From an uncultured Victivallis sp. (GTDB lineage: Bacteria > Verrucomicrobiota > Lentisphaeria > Victivallales > Victivallaceae): a DNA stretch of 64,000 bases. The notes beneath the pieces are model-generated. The model ran no database searches. It was not told the origin of the DNA and saw only the letters and a list, made by a program, of their open reading frames with translations. Positions 56,068 to 63,843 of this stretch are shown in pieces; the stretch's first letter is position 1; each line of letters starts with the position of its first letter. The stretch lies in contig NZ_CALXSK010000005.1 of NCBI RefSeq assembly GCF_944391105.1, positions 47,094 to 111,093 on the forward strand, given 5' to 3'. The position numbers and the translations under genes are program-made.

Positions 56068-56095
56068 ACTATATGGCAACTTCCGCAAAAATCAA
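56068..56095 (-). promoter_or_regulatory. Promoter of the U32/MoxR/oxidoreductase run
   Basis: On the minus strand TTGATT (56090-56095), a 16-bp spacer and TATAGT (56068-56073). Genes from 56040 down to 48946 follow with small gaps and may share this transcript. Confidence 0.55.
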
Positions 56096-56116
56096 TGTTT
56101 CAAGCGGAAAAATCTC

Positions 56117-57331
56117 TCAAATTCGGCACAGAATCGCCCCCAGTGCGGCCGAACAGAAGATTGCCGTCATGATGCTGCATTTGCTCTTGTAAAGCGCCCA
56201 CCCCGAAAGCAGAAACACCGGAACGGACCCGTAGCAGAGCCGGAACGGCCCCTCGTAGGCTTTCAGGTGTCCGGTCGCAAGTTCCGCCAGATATCCCCAG
56301 GGAAGCTGGCTGGTGAAAAGCGAAAGTTCGAGGTAGATGAGCGTGGTCGCCGCCATGAGCCCGACCGTCACCGGGCCGATTCCCGCCATGATGCCGCGCA
56401 CGATGGGGCTCTGTTCCCAGCGCGCGAGCGAGCGCAGCGCGATCTGCATGAGAATGTAACTCGGCAGCAAAAGCCCGATCGTGCAGATGAGCGCCCCGAA
56501 ATACCCGCCCCGGCGAAAACCGAGAAATGTCGCAAGATTCACTCCGATCGGTCCCGGCGTCACCTGCGAGATCGCCGCAAAGTCGCTCAACTCGTGCAGC
56601 GTGAGCCAGTGTCTCGCATCGACCAGCTCCTGGATGTAGAGCGGCATGAGCGCGCTTCCGCCGCCGAAGCAGAGCAGTCCGAACCAGCAGAAAAGCAGAA
56701 AGAGCGTGAGGAGTTCGGCCATCCCGCTCTCGGCTTTTCCGGCCAGGGCGGCCCGGCTTTGCCGCAGCTGCGTCCGGATGCCGCAGATGAGTCCGACTGC
56801 GATTCCCGCTCCGAGCATGATCGCCGGATTGGTTCCGTAGAAGTAGACCGCTTCGATCGTGAAGAGCGCCGCCGCCAGCGAATACTTTCCCGTGATGACC
56901 TTCGGCCAGAGCCGGACGATTGCGACGATCGTCAGCGCCGAGAGCGCGGTGCGCACGCCGATGAACGCCCCCTGCACATAGAGATTCTCCATCGGGATCA
57001 CCCCGAAGCCGACCGATACGAGACAGATGATGAGGTACGAGGGGAGGGCGACCGCCACGAGTGCGACGAGTGCGCCCCACTGCCCGGCCGTCCGGTATCC
57101 GACGTAGATCGCCGCGTTGCCGGCCGTGAGTCCCGGGATCGCCTGAATGACCGTCAGCATTTCGAGCAGTTCCCCGTCCTTGAGCCAGCGCAGTTTGCGC
57201 ACGAAGATCTCCTCGGCTGCAAGGATGATCGCATACCCGCCGCCGACTACGAAGAGCGCGATTTTGAAGAAGTTCCAGAAGAGCAGCCGGAGCCGTTTTG
57301 CGAACGGTACGTCGTTGAGAGCGGATTCCAT
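56117..57331 (-). CDS. chrA: Chromate transporter-like protein (ChrA, two-domain)
   Basis: A 404-residue membrane protein with two homologous CHR halves. The first has FKIALFVVGGGYAIILAAEE and VIQAIPGLTAGNAAIYVGYRTAG; the second has FGLLCFGGGSALMPLYIQEL and AISQVTPGPIGVNLATFLGFR. About ten to twelve membrane helices are expected. Known members export chromate or a related anion; the natural role in a gut-type anaerobe is unknown. It follows the DppB-like gene after 7 bp. Confidence 0.92.
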   Translation of the reverse strand: MESALNDVPFAKRLRLLFWNFFKIALFVVGGGYAIILAAEEIFVRKLRWLKDGELLEMLTVIQAIPGLTAGNAAIYVGYRTAGQWGALVALVAVALPSYLIICLVSVGFGVIPMENLYVQGAFIGVRTALSALTIVAIVRLWPKVITGKYSLAAALFTIEAVYFYGTNPAIMLGAGIAVGLICGIRTQLRQSRAALAGKAESGMAELLTLFLLFCWFGLLCFGGGSALMPLYIQELVDARHWLTLHELSDFAAISQVTPGPIGVNLATFLGFRRGGYFGALICTIGLLLPSYILMQIALRSLARWEQSPIVRGIMAGIGPVTVGLMAATTLIYLELSLFTSQLPWGYLAELATGHLKAYEGPFRLCYGSVPVFLLSGWALYKSKCSIMTAIFCSAALGAILCRI

Positions 57332-57338
57332 GGTGTTT

Positions 57339-58565
57339 CTACTCCAGTCGGATGCGCGGGTCGGCCCACGCGTAGGCGAGGTCGGCGAGCAGGTTCATGA
57401 TGACGAACAGCAGCGCACTCGTGATGACCAGCGCTTTGAGCAGTTGAAGATCCGAATTGTAGAGCGCGTCTACCCCCGTGAAGCCGAGTCCGGGGATGCC
57501 GAAGAACGACTCCAGCAGCAGGCTCCCGGTGAAGAGGAACGGCAGCGACGCGCTCGCCCGCGTGATGATTTGAATCGCCGCGTTGCGCAGCAGATGTTTG
57601 CTGTAGACCTGGAACGGCGAGAGCCCCTTCGCCGCCGCCGTGCGCAGGTATTCACGCCGCAGCTCATTCACGAAAACCGTGCGGTAGAAGCGGACGTTCC
57701 CGCCGATGCCGCAGAGAATTCCGACCAGAATCGGCAGACAGAGATAACCGAATCCCTCATATCCCCAGACCGGGAAGAGGTCGTAATAGTAACCGAGAAA
57801 CCACTGCGCGAAGATGATGACCACAAGATAGGAAACGCTCATGCCCGCCACCGAAATGAGCACGAGCGCGCGGTCGATGATCGTATCCTTGAACGCCGCC
57901 GCCACGAGCGCAAGCGCGAGCCCGATGACCAGCTCTCCGAGAAACACCGGAATCATGAGACAGAGCGACGGCCAGACTCCCCGGATCAGGATCTTCGAAA
58001 TCGGTTCTCGCGTGGTGATGGTTTTTCCGAAGTCGAGCACGCGGATATACGGGAACTCCGGTTGAAAGCTCACAAGTTCTCCCAGTGCCCGCAGAAATTG
58101 CGAATTCCACGGGGAATCCTGGAGACGGTAGAATTCAATTTCGTCGATTCCCTCTGCAAAGAACATCGGAGAGGGGTTGTCATCCTCGAAATAGTGTGTC
58201 TCGCCGTTTTTCACGACGCGGCAGCCGTAGCGCGGAATCGGAAACTGCCGTTCAAAGCGCAGATAGGTCCCGTTGAACGGCGGCTCGACCTTTTCGAGTT
58301 TCACAGCCGTGACGCCGGGACGCAGCGGTTCCCCCGCCCGGTAGGGGGCGAACGCTTCGGTTTTGCAGCGGCGTCCGTAGAAGAGCGGCAGATCCGCGCC
58401 GAGGTCGCGGCGCAGCGCATCGATCTCATCGGCGCGGGCGTTTTTGCCGAGCACCGCGGCGGCGGGGTCTCCCGCGGCAACGTGAAACAACACGAAGGTC
58501 AGGAACACCACGCCCAGCAGGATCAGCACGGAATAAAATGTTCTGCGGATAATGAAACTGAGCAT
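57339..58565 (-). CDS. DppB-like ABC permease with enlarged periplasmic loop (orphan)
   Basis: A 408-residue permease of the peptide/nickel type. The N-terminal helix (MLSFIIRRTFYSVLILLGVVFLTFVLF) and the later five-helix core with NELRREYLRTAAAKGLSPFQVYSKHLLRNA, the EAA loop, are clear. Between them a loop of about 130 residues (about 60-190) is longer than usual. No DppC, solute-binding or ATPase genes are nearby. The start codon lies at the predicted transcript start of its promoter, without a ribosome-binding site, suggesting a leaderless message. Confidence 0.88.
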   Translation of the reverse strand: MLSFIIRRTFYSVLILLGVVFLTFVLFHVAAGDPAAAVLGKNARADEIDALRRDLGADLPLFYGRRCKTEAFAPYRAGEPLRPGVTAVKLEKVEPPFNGTYLRFERQFPIPRYGCRVVKNGETHYFEDDNPSPMFFAEGIDEIEFYRLQDSPWNSQFLRALGELVSFQPEFPYIRVLDFGKTITTREPISKILIRGVWPSLCLMIPVFLGELVIGLALALVAAAFKDTIIDRALVLISVAGMSVSYLVVIIFAQWFLGYYYDLFPVWGYEGFGYLCLPILVGILCGIGGNVRFYRTVFVNELRREYLRTAAAKGLSPFQVYSKHLLRNAAIQIITRASASLPFLFTGSLLLESFFGIPGLGFTGVDALYNSDLQLLKALVITSALLFVIMNLLADLAYAWADPRIRLE

Positions 58566-58570
58566 GATAT

Positions 58571-58599
58571 AAAATATCCCGGAATGCGCTCTTTTTCAA
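58571..58599 (-). promoter_or_regulatory. Promoter of the DppB-like/chrA operon
   Basis: On the minus strand TTGAAA (58594-58599), a 17-bp spacer and TATTTT (58571-58576). The predicted transcript start near 58564-58565 coincides with the ATG. Confidence 0.6.
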
Positions 58600-58607
58600 T
58601 TGAAAAA
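58592..58607. promoter_or_regulatory. Palindrome shared by two divergent promoters
   Basis: TTTTTCAATTGAAAAA is a perfect 16-bp palindrome. Its halves contain the -35 boxes of the two divergent promoters, so one protein or one polymerase bound here would affect both genes. Confidence 0.6.
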
Positions 58608-58628
58608 AACGCTTTCCGGTTGTAAAAT
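58600..58628 (+). promoter_or_regulatory. Promoter of queH
   Basis: TTGAAA (58600-58605), a 17-bp spacer and TAAAAT (58623-58628). The predicted transcript start is 58635, the A of an in-frame ATG. Confidence 0.6.
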
Positions 58629-58634
58629 ATGGAT

Positions 58635-59165
58635 ATGGCGAATTCCGAAAACAATCCGTTGCTTCTGCATGTCTGCTGCGCTCCGTGCGCCGCGGGCTGC
58701 GTGGAGCGTCTGCTTGAGACCGGGCGGGAGATCCGGCTCTACTACTCGAACAGCAACATCGCCACGAGTGAGGAGTTTGAGCGGCGGCTCGCATCGGTCG
58801 AGCAGCTTGCGGGAATCTTCGATCTTGCTCTGGAGGTCGATCCCTACCGGCATGCGGACTGGGAGCGGTCGATCGCCGGTTACGAATCCGAGCCCGAACG
58901 CGGGTTGCGCTGTCCGCTCTGCTTCGGCTGGTCGCTCGGGCGCACGGCGGAGCGGGCCGCCCGGCTTGGCGCGAATTTTGCGACGACGCTGACCGTGAGT
59001 CCCCACAAGCCGAGTCGCGTGATCTTCGAGGTCGGGGGGCGCTATGCAAACTTCGAGCCGTGGGATTTCAAGAAAAAGGACGGCTTCAAACGGAGCCGTG
59101 AACTTGCGCGGGAGTATGGATTCTACCTTCAGAACTTCTGCGGCTGCGAGTTTTCCGTGCGCTGA
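58635..59165 (+). CDS. queH: Epoxyqueuosine reductase QueH
   Basis: A protein of about 176 residues with the QueH signature: an early HVCCAPCAAGC, the mid segment RCPLCF and the late NFCGCEFS. The Cys residues bind a 4Fe-4S cluster and a second metal and reduce epoxyqueuosine to queuosine in tRNA, the last step of queuosine synthesis. The -10 box abuts an ATG at 58629, so the in-frame ATG at 58635, which falls on the predicted transcript start, is preferred; no ribosome-binding site is seen, so it may be leaderless. It ends 67 bp before a convergent small gene. Confidence 0.9.
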   Translation: MANSENNPLLLHVCCAPCAAGCVERLLETGREIRLYYSNSNIATSEEFERRLASVEQLAGIFDLALEVDPYRHADWERSIAGYESEPERGLRCPLCFGWSLGRTAERAARLGANFATTLTVSPHKPSRVIFEVGGRYANFEPWDFKKKDGFKRSRELAREYGFYLQNFCGCEFSVR

Positions 59166-59181
59166 CTTCCCGTCTGCCCGA

Positions 59182-59214
59182 AAACGAAAAAGCCCCCCGG
59201 GGGAACCGGAGGGC
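59182..59214 (-). terminator. Terminator after the small gene at 59233
   Basis: On the minus strand GCCCTCCGG (59206-59214) pairs with CCGGGGGGC (59192-59200) around TTCCC, with one T-G wobble, followed by TTTTTCGTTTT. No U-tract exists in the queH direction. Confidence 0.75.
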
Positions 59215-59232
59215 CGCAAACGGCGGAAGAAC

Positions 59233-59475
59233 TTACTTCGCCTGCTCGTTCTTCTGGAGAACACCCGCTTCGAGCAGCTTGTCGATGAGCTGCTGCATGG
59301 AGTTGAACGCGCCGAGGAAGCCCTGCGGCGGCATGATGATGCGTTCGTTGACCACCGGAGTCGGGGCCGAGCCGTCCTCGTTCGGCTGAAGGGTGACGAA
59401 GTCAAAACGGACCATGCCGCCGGCGAAGTGAATCTGACCGATGCCGTCCGCGAAAATCTCCTTCTTGTGTTCCAT
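59233..59475 (-). CDS. Small cytoplasmic protein of unknown function (DUF3467-like pattern)
   Basis: An 80-residue protein starting MEHKKEIFADGIGQIHFAGG. It has short strands (VRFDFVTLQP) followed by RIIMPPQGFLGAFNSMQQLIDKLLEAG, a layout that faintly recalls the DUF3467 family; this is a weak resemblance. The ATG at 59475 has AAGGAG upstream. A strong promoter (59554-59581) and a terminator frame it as a single-gene unit with a leader of about 70 nt. Confidence 0.75.
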   Translation of the reverse strand: MEHKKEIFADGIGQIHFAGGMVRFDFVTLQPNEDGSAPTPVVNERIIMPPQGFLGAFNSMQQLIDKLLEAGVLQKNEQAK

Positions 59476-59524
59476 CCTGCAATTCTCCTTATTGTTATGA
59501 TTGTCTGCCGTTTTCACACGGCAT

Positions 59525-59544
59525 TGCCTGTCCCGACAGGGGCA
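59525..59544 (-). promoter_or_regulatory. Hairpin in the leader of the small gene
   Basis: TGCCTGTCCCGACAGGGGCA contains CTGT/ACAG arms extended by TGC/GCA, giving a short stem near the 5' end of the transcript. A second stem GCCGT/ACGGC follows closer to the start codon. They may stabilise the message or block ribosome entry. Confidence 0.35.
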
Positions 59545-59553
59545 AAACACTTC

Positions 59554-59581
59554 ATTATACACCCGATTGCGGAAAAGTCAA
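59554..59581 (-). promoter_or_regulatory. Strong promoter of the small gene at 59233
   Basis: On the minus strand TTGACT (59576-59581), a 16-bp spacer and TATAAT (59554-59559), one mismatch from full consensus. The rest of the gap up to 59778 is AT-rich and holds no gene that I can support. Confidence 0.7.
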
Positions 59582-59778
59582 ATTCCTGAACGGAAAAATC
59601 CTTTTAAAAAATGGGATTTTTTTTAGGAATATCCGATTCTCCTGGTGAAAATATGCTTTCTTTTTTGCGCATTTCCTCCGCGTCGAAGAATGTCGACGTG
59701 GAAGGGCAGCGTGAACCATGCCACGCCCCAAGGTTTCCGCCCGCGTGGCTCACTGATATGTGGTCGACTCCGGCGGGG

Positions 59779-60708
59779 TTACCTTTGCCGGCGGCAGAGG
59801 TGGAAACGTTTTCCCACGCCGGAGAGCCGGCAGGACAGCTGGCTGCCGGATATTACAACCGTGACCGCGGCCAGAATGACCAGAATTCCGAGCACCAGGC
59901 GCAATGTCAGCTGTTCCCCGAACAGCAGAATCCCGAAAAAAACCGCGGTAATCGGTTCCAGGGCTCCGAGAATTGCCGTCCGTGTTGCGCCGATCAGCCG
60001 AATCGATACCGTCATAAGCAGCAGGGAAACGATCGTGGGGAAAAACGCCAGCGCAATCGCACACCCCCAGCCGGAGAGTGTCGCGGGCCACTGCAGGTCA
60101 GCTCCGAATTTCAACCGGATTCCAAAGAGCGGTACCCCGAACACCAGAGCATAAAAGGTCAGAAGCTCCGGAGACAGGCGTTTCAAATCAGTCTCCCGAA
60201 CCGCGACCATGTAGAGCGCATAACTCAACGCCGAGAGCAGAACCAGAACCAGACCACTGATATTCAGGGAATTTTCCCCGTCTCCCCTGTACAGGATTCC
60301 CACCCCCGCTAGGGCGCCGACAATTCCCAGAATCGTCGGAACGGAAATTTTTTCACGAAAAAATGTCGCCATGATGACCGCAACCATCACAGGATATACA
60401 AAGAGAATCGTCGAGGCGATTCCGGCATCCATTTTCTTGTAACTCAGAAAGAGAAAAAGCGATGAAAGCGCCATCAGCAATCCTCCGATCACAGCCAGAA
60501 TCAACTGTCTGCCAGACAGCCGGAACGATTTCTTACGCCAGACCAGGAAGAGACCAAGCAGAATCATGGCCAGAGCGTATCGGTGGAACAGCACCGAATC
60601 CGGAGTCATTCCGGTCCGATACAGGGGGAGCGTGAACAGAGGATTCATCCCGTAAGCCACTGCGGCGAAAACTCCGCAGCACAGACCTTTAAATGTATCC
60701 TTGTTCAT
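59779..60708 (-). CDS. EamA/DMT-family transporter
   Basis: A 309-residue membrane protein with about ten helices in two EamA halves. The first contains GVFAAVAYGMNPLF and STILFVYPVMVAVIMATFF; the second contains ALSYALYMVAV and ILGALEPITAVFFGILLFGEQLT, the usual end of an EamA repeat. It would move a small metabolite across the inner membrane; the substrate is unknown. The start at 60708 is chosen because MNKDTFKGLCCGVFAAVAYG fits the family. It follows the HIU hydrolase gene after 64 bp and may be co-transcribed. Confidence 0.88.
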   Translation of the reverse strand: MNKDTFKGLCCGVFAAVAYGMNPLFTLPLYRTGMTPDSVLFHRYALAMILLGLFLVWRKKSFRLSGRQLILAVIGGLLMALSSLFLFLSYKKMDAGIASTILFVYPVMVAVIMATFFREKISVPTILGIVGALAGVGILYRGDGENSLNISGLVLVLLSALSYALYMVAVRETDLKRLSPELLTFYALVFGVPLFGIRLKFGADLQWPATLSGWGCAIALAFFPTIVSLLLMTVSIRLIGATRTAILGALEPITAVFFGILLFGEQLTLRLVLGILVILAAVTVVISGSQLSCRLSGVGKRFHLCRRQR

Positions 60709-60772
60709 TTCGGGAATGTTTCCGTTGAGTCGTCTGCCGGCGGACGCAGTCGCGCATGCCGGAGACCTGGTT

Positions 60773-61192
60773 TCAATTGCCGCGGTAAGTTCCGTAACCG
60801 TTTGCCGACATGGTGATCGGAATGTGGTAATGATTCGAACCACGGATTTCAAAAACAACCTCGACAAAAGGATAGATCGATTCCCGGTTCTGCTTCCGGA
60901 AGTAATCCCGGGTTTCGAATTTCAGTTTATAAATTCCATCGTTTGTCCGGTTCGCTGGCAGAAAGTTTCCAATTCTGCCGTTTGGGTCGGTAATTCCCGC
61001 ATCGACTTTATTCCAGGTAATTCCGTCTTCCGCCAGACGGAAAAGTACGATGGGCACTCCGGAGGCCGGCCTGCCGAGGTTGACGTCCAGAATATGGGTG
61101 CTGAGCTGATAATTCTCTGAGGGCGTGGCGGCATACGTCCGGACTCCGAGACATGCGCAAACGAGACAAAGAGTGTAGATGAGGTGTTTCAT
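60773..61192 (-). CDS. Exported 5-hydroxyisourate hydrolase-like (transthyretin-type) protein
   Basis: A 139-residue protein with a signal peptide (about 1-21). It has the HIU hydrolase landmarks: His33 in STHILDVNLGRPA, Arg73 in DPNGR, and His123 in HYHIPITMS. The C-terminal tetrapeptide is YRGN instead of the nearly invariant YRGS that lines the active site. HIU hydrolase opens hydroxyisourate in uric acid breakdown; some members are periplasmic. The change at the last residue makes activity uncertain. The ATG at 61192 has AAGGAG upstream. No other purine-breakdown gene is nearby. Confidence 0.82.
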   Translation of the reverse strand: MKHLIYTLCLVCACLGVRTYAATPSENYQLSTHILDVNLGRPASGVPIVLFRLAEDGITWNKVDAGITDPNGRIGNFLPANRTNDGIYKLKFETRDYFRKQNRESIYPFVEVVFEIRGSNHYHIPITMSANGYGTYRGN

Positions 61193-61295
61193 GATCTCTC
61201 CTTTTTTCTGTTCTGTTTCCGGAGAACGGCTGTGCAACTCGACGGTCTTGACATGCGAATTTCAGGAGCGCCACGTCTCCCGAAAATAAAAAAAA

Positions 61296-61318
61296 TGGCA
61301 GCCCCGCAAGGATTCGAA
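61296..61318 (-). other. Truncated tRNA 3' end, probable integration site (att)
   Basis: On the minus strand the 23 nt read TTCGAATCC...GGGGCTGCCA, matching a tRNA from T54 of the T-loop through the 3' acceptor strand, discriminator G and CCA. The sequence before T54 cannot form the T-stem, and no tRNA body is present. A T-rich tract follows the CCA, as after many tRNA genes. This is the pattern left at one end of an element inserted into a tRNA gene. Confidence 0.7.
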
Positions 61319-61394
61319 TATGCGGCTGACTACTTCCTCCTCAAAAAACGCTTTCCTCCGGCTGTTTTTCCTGTTTTCAGGTCCCAAAATCCCG

Positions 61395-61427
61395 CAATTG
61401 TGACCCATTTGTGCCCCAATTGTGACC
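61395..61427 (+). repeat. Three tandem 11-bp repeats near the integration site
   Basis: CAATTGTGACC (61395-61405), CATTTGTGCCC (61406-61416) and CAATTGTGACC (61417-61427) follow one another with an exact 11-bp period; the middle copy differs at two positions. One copy per helical turn suggests cooperative protein binding, for example arm-type sites for a recombinase or directionality factor, or replication iterons. Confidence 0.7.
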
Positions 61428-61770
61428 CCGGCAAGAGGCCATCAATACTTATAATTTACCCGTTATGGCTGGATTTTGACAGGGGATTTCCAAACTTTTT
61501 TTCAACTTTTTCAAGTTAATAACACATCTCCATTCTTTCGATTAAGGAGTAAATTTCCTTGTACTTGCTGAATATGGAAAGAAAAGAATTGGCTCATTAT
61601 CAGACAGAGTGAGATAGCTTGTAATACCATGAAGAAATCTCAGAAAAGTTGCCCTTGTCGTAAAAAGTCTTGGTTCGTTCAAGTTTATCCGTTTCTGTCC
61701 GCATTGAAGTGGATTGTCTGCTGTCAAAACAGGTATTCATGAGGCCGGGATTACACTGTTTGGAATGATG
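61428..61770. other. AT-rich non-coding stretch of the putative mobile element
   Basis: No reading frame with a convincing start or family resemblance was seen here on either strand. Base composition is clearly more AT-rich than in the region before 61.2 kb and similar to the polymerase gene that follows. Confidence 0.5.
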
Positions 61771-61822
61771 AAAACTCCCCCCAACGTTTTATGCCGTCAT
61801 TGACGGAACGTTGGAGGGGGAG
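61771..61822 (-). terminator. Large hairpin terminator after the polymerase gene
   Basis: CTCCCCCCAACGTT (61775-61788) pairs with AACGTTGGAGGGGGAG (61807-61822) with a 2-nt bulge, and an inner stem CCGTC/GACGG closes on ATT. On the minus strand it is followed by TTTTC. It lies 10 bp after the polymerase stop codon. Confidence 0.75.
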
Positions 61823-61831
61823 AACAGAGGG

Positions 61832-63793
61832 TTATTTCAACCCGGCAAGATTGGTTCCGAAGACTCCTTCGGCATCAAGGACCAATCCTTCAGCCCATTG
61901 GGGAACCGTTCTCCATATTTGAATCATGGTTTCCATAGCTTGCTTGGCCTGATCTTCAGGAACGCAGGCAATCACCTCGTCGTGAATGTGAAGGACAATT
62001 GGAATACCGGCTTCTTCACATTTCAGAATTACATGGACCAGCAGATCACGGGCTGTAGCCTGAACGACGTTCTCTGTGAGAAGTCCACCATGAAGATTCT
62101 TCCCATCATGGTAACAAAGCGGCTGTTGTTCCATGAGGGTAGTAACCTGCTCGCCTTGCGAGTTGAGATAACTGATTTCCTGAATACGGGTCGGCAGGAT
62201 CGCCGTGGCTTGATATATGAGTTTCCGCCCAGATGGTAATGTCACCCATGTCGCTCTGTTGTCGCTGGCAATAACCAGCCTGCCCAATTTCCTGAAATTC
62301 CGGCTTGTTACGCTTTTACGGAACTCCTTTTCCAGCTCCTTCCAGAAACCGGGGATTGCCCGGTATTGGTTCCGATAGGAGTGGACGATCTTATAGGCAA
62401 GTGCGGCAAGCTCGCGCTCTGAACGGCACAATTCGCTGCTGGCGATGGAACTTTTCAATTGTTTCGCGAAACGCTCCACTCCCATTTGGTATCCCAAACC
62501 GAGGATGGCTGTTTTGCCGATCTGGCGCAATAAGCCCTTTCGTTGTTCTGCCGGAGAATCATCACAGGGCTTCCCTGCTGGTTCCTTAAATACTTCTGAA
62601 GCAAACTCAGAGTAGATATCCCGTCCAGAGGCAAAAGCCGAATTGAGCTGTTCTTCTTTGGTCAGCCATGCAAGTACACGCGCTTCGATCTGTGCCGCAT
62701 CCACGGCGACAAAAACGTATCCTGCCGGTGCATGAATGGATTGCCTGATCTTCCATGCCGTATCATTGAGGATTTGAACCGGCGAGCGTCCGGGAACAGG
62801 AAGATTCTGTAAGTTAAGACCGTTGCCTCCTGCAAAACGTCCGGTTTGCGCATGATGGTACTTGAGAAACACCGGCAAAGTACCACCCGTTAGATTTGCC
62901 ATACCGCTGAGGTAATTGATACGTGACAGCAATTGTGCTTTTGATTTCACCAGCAACCTTGCTTTGACGAGTTTACTGACAAGCGGGTCGGGATCGGAGA
63001 GCATGTTCTGCATCTCAGGGTCATCCATTGAAATAGCCGGGATCATTCCGTTTTTACCCGGTTTCATCGCAAGAGTACGGTTGGTTTTAGCCAATGCATC
63101 GGAAAGCAGTTGAGCAAACTGACGATCACTTGAAATTTCTTCGGGCTGCATATCCCCCAATTCATTGATCAGTCGGGTACAAAGTTCATGGCGGGCTTGT
63201 TGGAGCAGTTCTTTGTTGATCTTTATCGCATCACGCAGGAAACATTGTACAGTATGATTGATGATCTCCAACTCTTCCGGTAATATCTCTGGAACAATAT
63301 GGTCATAGAGTTCACGAGTGATGACGACATCGTTGATCGCATAGGTACGGAGTTCCGCAAACTCTGCTGCTGTGAGCTCACGTTTGCCTTTGGAGAACTC
63401 AAGGTCGAGCTTTGCGGGCAAATGACAGCGTTCCGCAAGCTCTTTTAAGCTTACTTTCACATCGACACCGAAAAGATACTTTGCCATCAGCATGGTATCG
63501 TGAATACATGGGGGAATGATGTTGAACTTGTATTTAAGGATAGCGGCATCAAACATGGCATTGTGCATGATGATGCAGGCATTTTCCAGATTGTTGCCGT
63601 AAACACTTTGCAACTCATGAAGCAACACATCGGCATCACGGCGGAACTCTCTTTTACCGTCAGGATAGTATACTGCCAGTCCATGAATCTTAAACTGGGA
63701 GGAAAGAATGTACTCCTGATAAGAAGGGAAGCTATTGAGATTGTAACTGTCGGAATAAAAAGTCTCGAAATCGAGAGTCAGTAATGGGAACAT
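61832..63793 (-). CDS. Phage-type family A DNA polymerase with 3'-5' exonuclease
   Basis: A 653-residue polymerase. The N-terminal exonuclease has Asp8 and Glu10 in LDFETF, MHNAMFDAA and YAINDVV. The polymerase domain has motif A VAVDAAQIEARVLAWL, the O-helix region GKTAILGLGYQMGVERF, and motif C HIHDEVI. There is no 5' nuclease domain. This compact plan is usual for phage and mobile-element replication polymerases, not for chromosomal PolA. Composition is AT-rich compared with the rest of the window. It sits inside the tRNA-end-bounded element and is followed by a large terminator hairpin. Confidence 0.92.
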   Translation of the reverse strand: MFPLLTLDFETFYSDSYNLNSFPSYQEYILSSQFKIHGLAVYYPDGKREFRRDADVLLHELQSVYGNNLENACIIMHNAMFDAAILKYKFNIIPPCIHDTMLMAKYLFGVDVKVSLKELAERCHLPAKLDLEFSKGKRELTAAEFAELRTYAINDVVITRELYDHIVPEILPEELEIINHTVQCFLRDAIKINKELLQQARHELCTRLINELGDMQPEEISSDRQFAQLLSDALAKTNRTLAMKPGKNGMIPAISMDDPEMQNMLSDPDPLVSKLVKARLLVKSKAQLLSRINYLSGMANLTGGTLPVFLKYHHAQTGRFAGGNGLNLQNLPVPGRSPVQILNDTAWKIRQSIHAPAGYVFVAVDAAQIEARVLAWLTKEEQLNSAFASGRDIYSEFASEVFKEPAGKPCDDSPAEQRKGLLRQIGKTAILGLGYQMGVERFAKQLKSSIASSELCRSERELAALAYKIVHSYRNQYRAIPGFWKELEKEFRKSVTSRNFRKLGRLVIASDNRATWVTLPSGRKLIYQATAILPTRIQEISYLNSQGEQVTTLMEQQPLCYHDGKNLHGGLLTENVVQATARDLLVHVILKCEEAGIPIVLHIHDEVIACVPEDQAKQAMETMIQIWRTVPQWAEGLVLDAEGVFGTNLAGLK

Positions 63794-63843
63794 AATAAAT
63801 AGAACCTTTGTGTTGTAAATTTTTAAAATTTTATAATTCTCTA

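Noticed and set aside
61296..61370. A complete tRNA gene at the att remnant
   Set aside because: Only the T54-to-CCA part matches. The upstream bases cannot form T-stem, anticodon or D arms.
61542..61727. 61-codon minus-strand frame inside the putative element
   Set aside because: No ribosome-binding site or recognisable sequence; AT-rich DNA opens short frames by chance.
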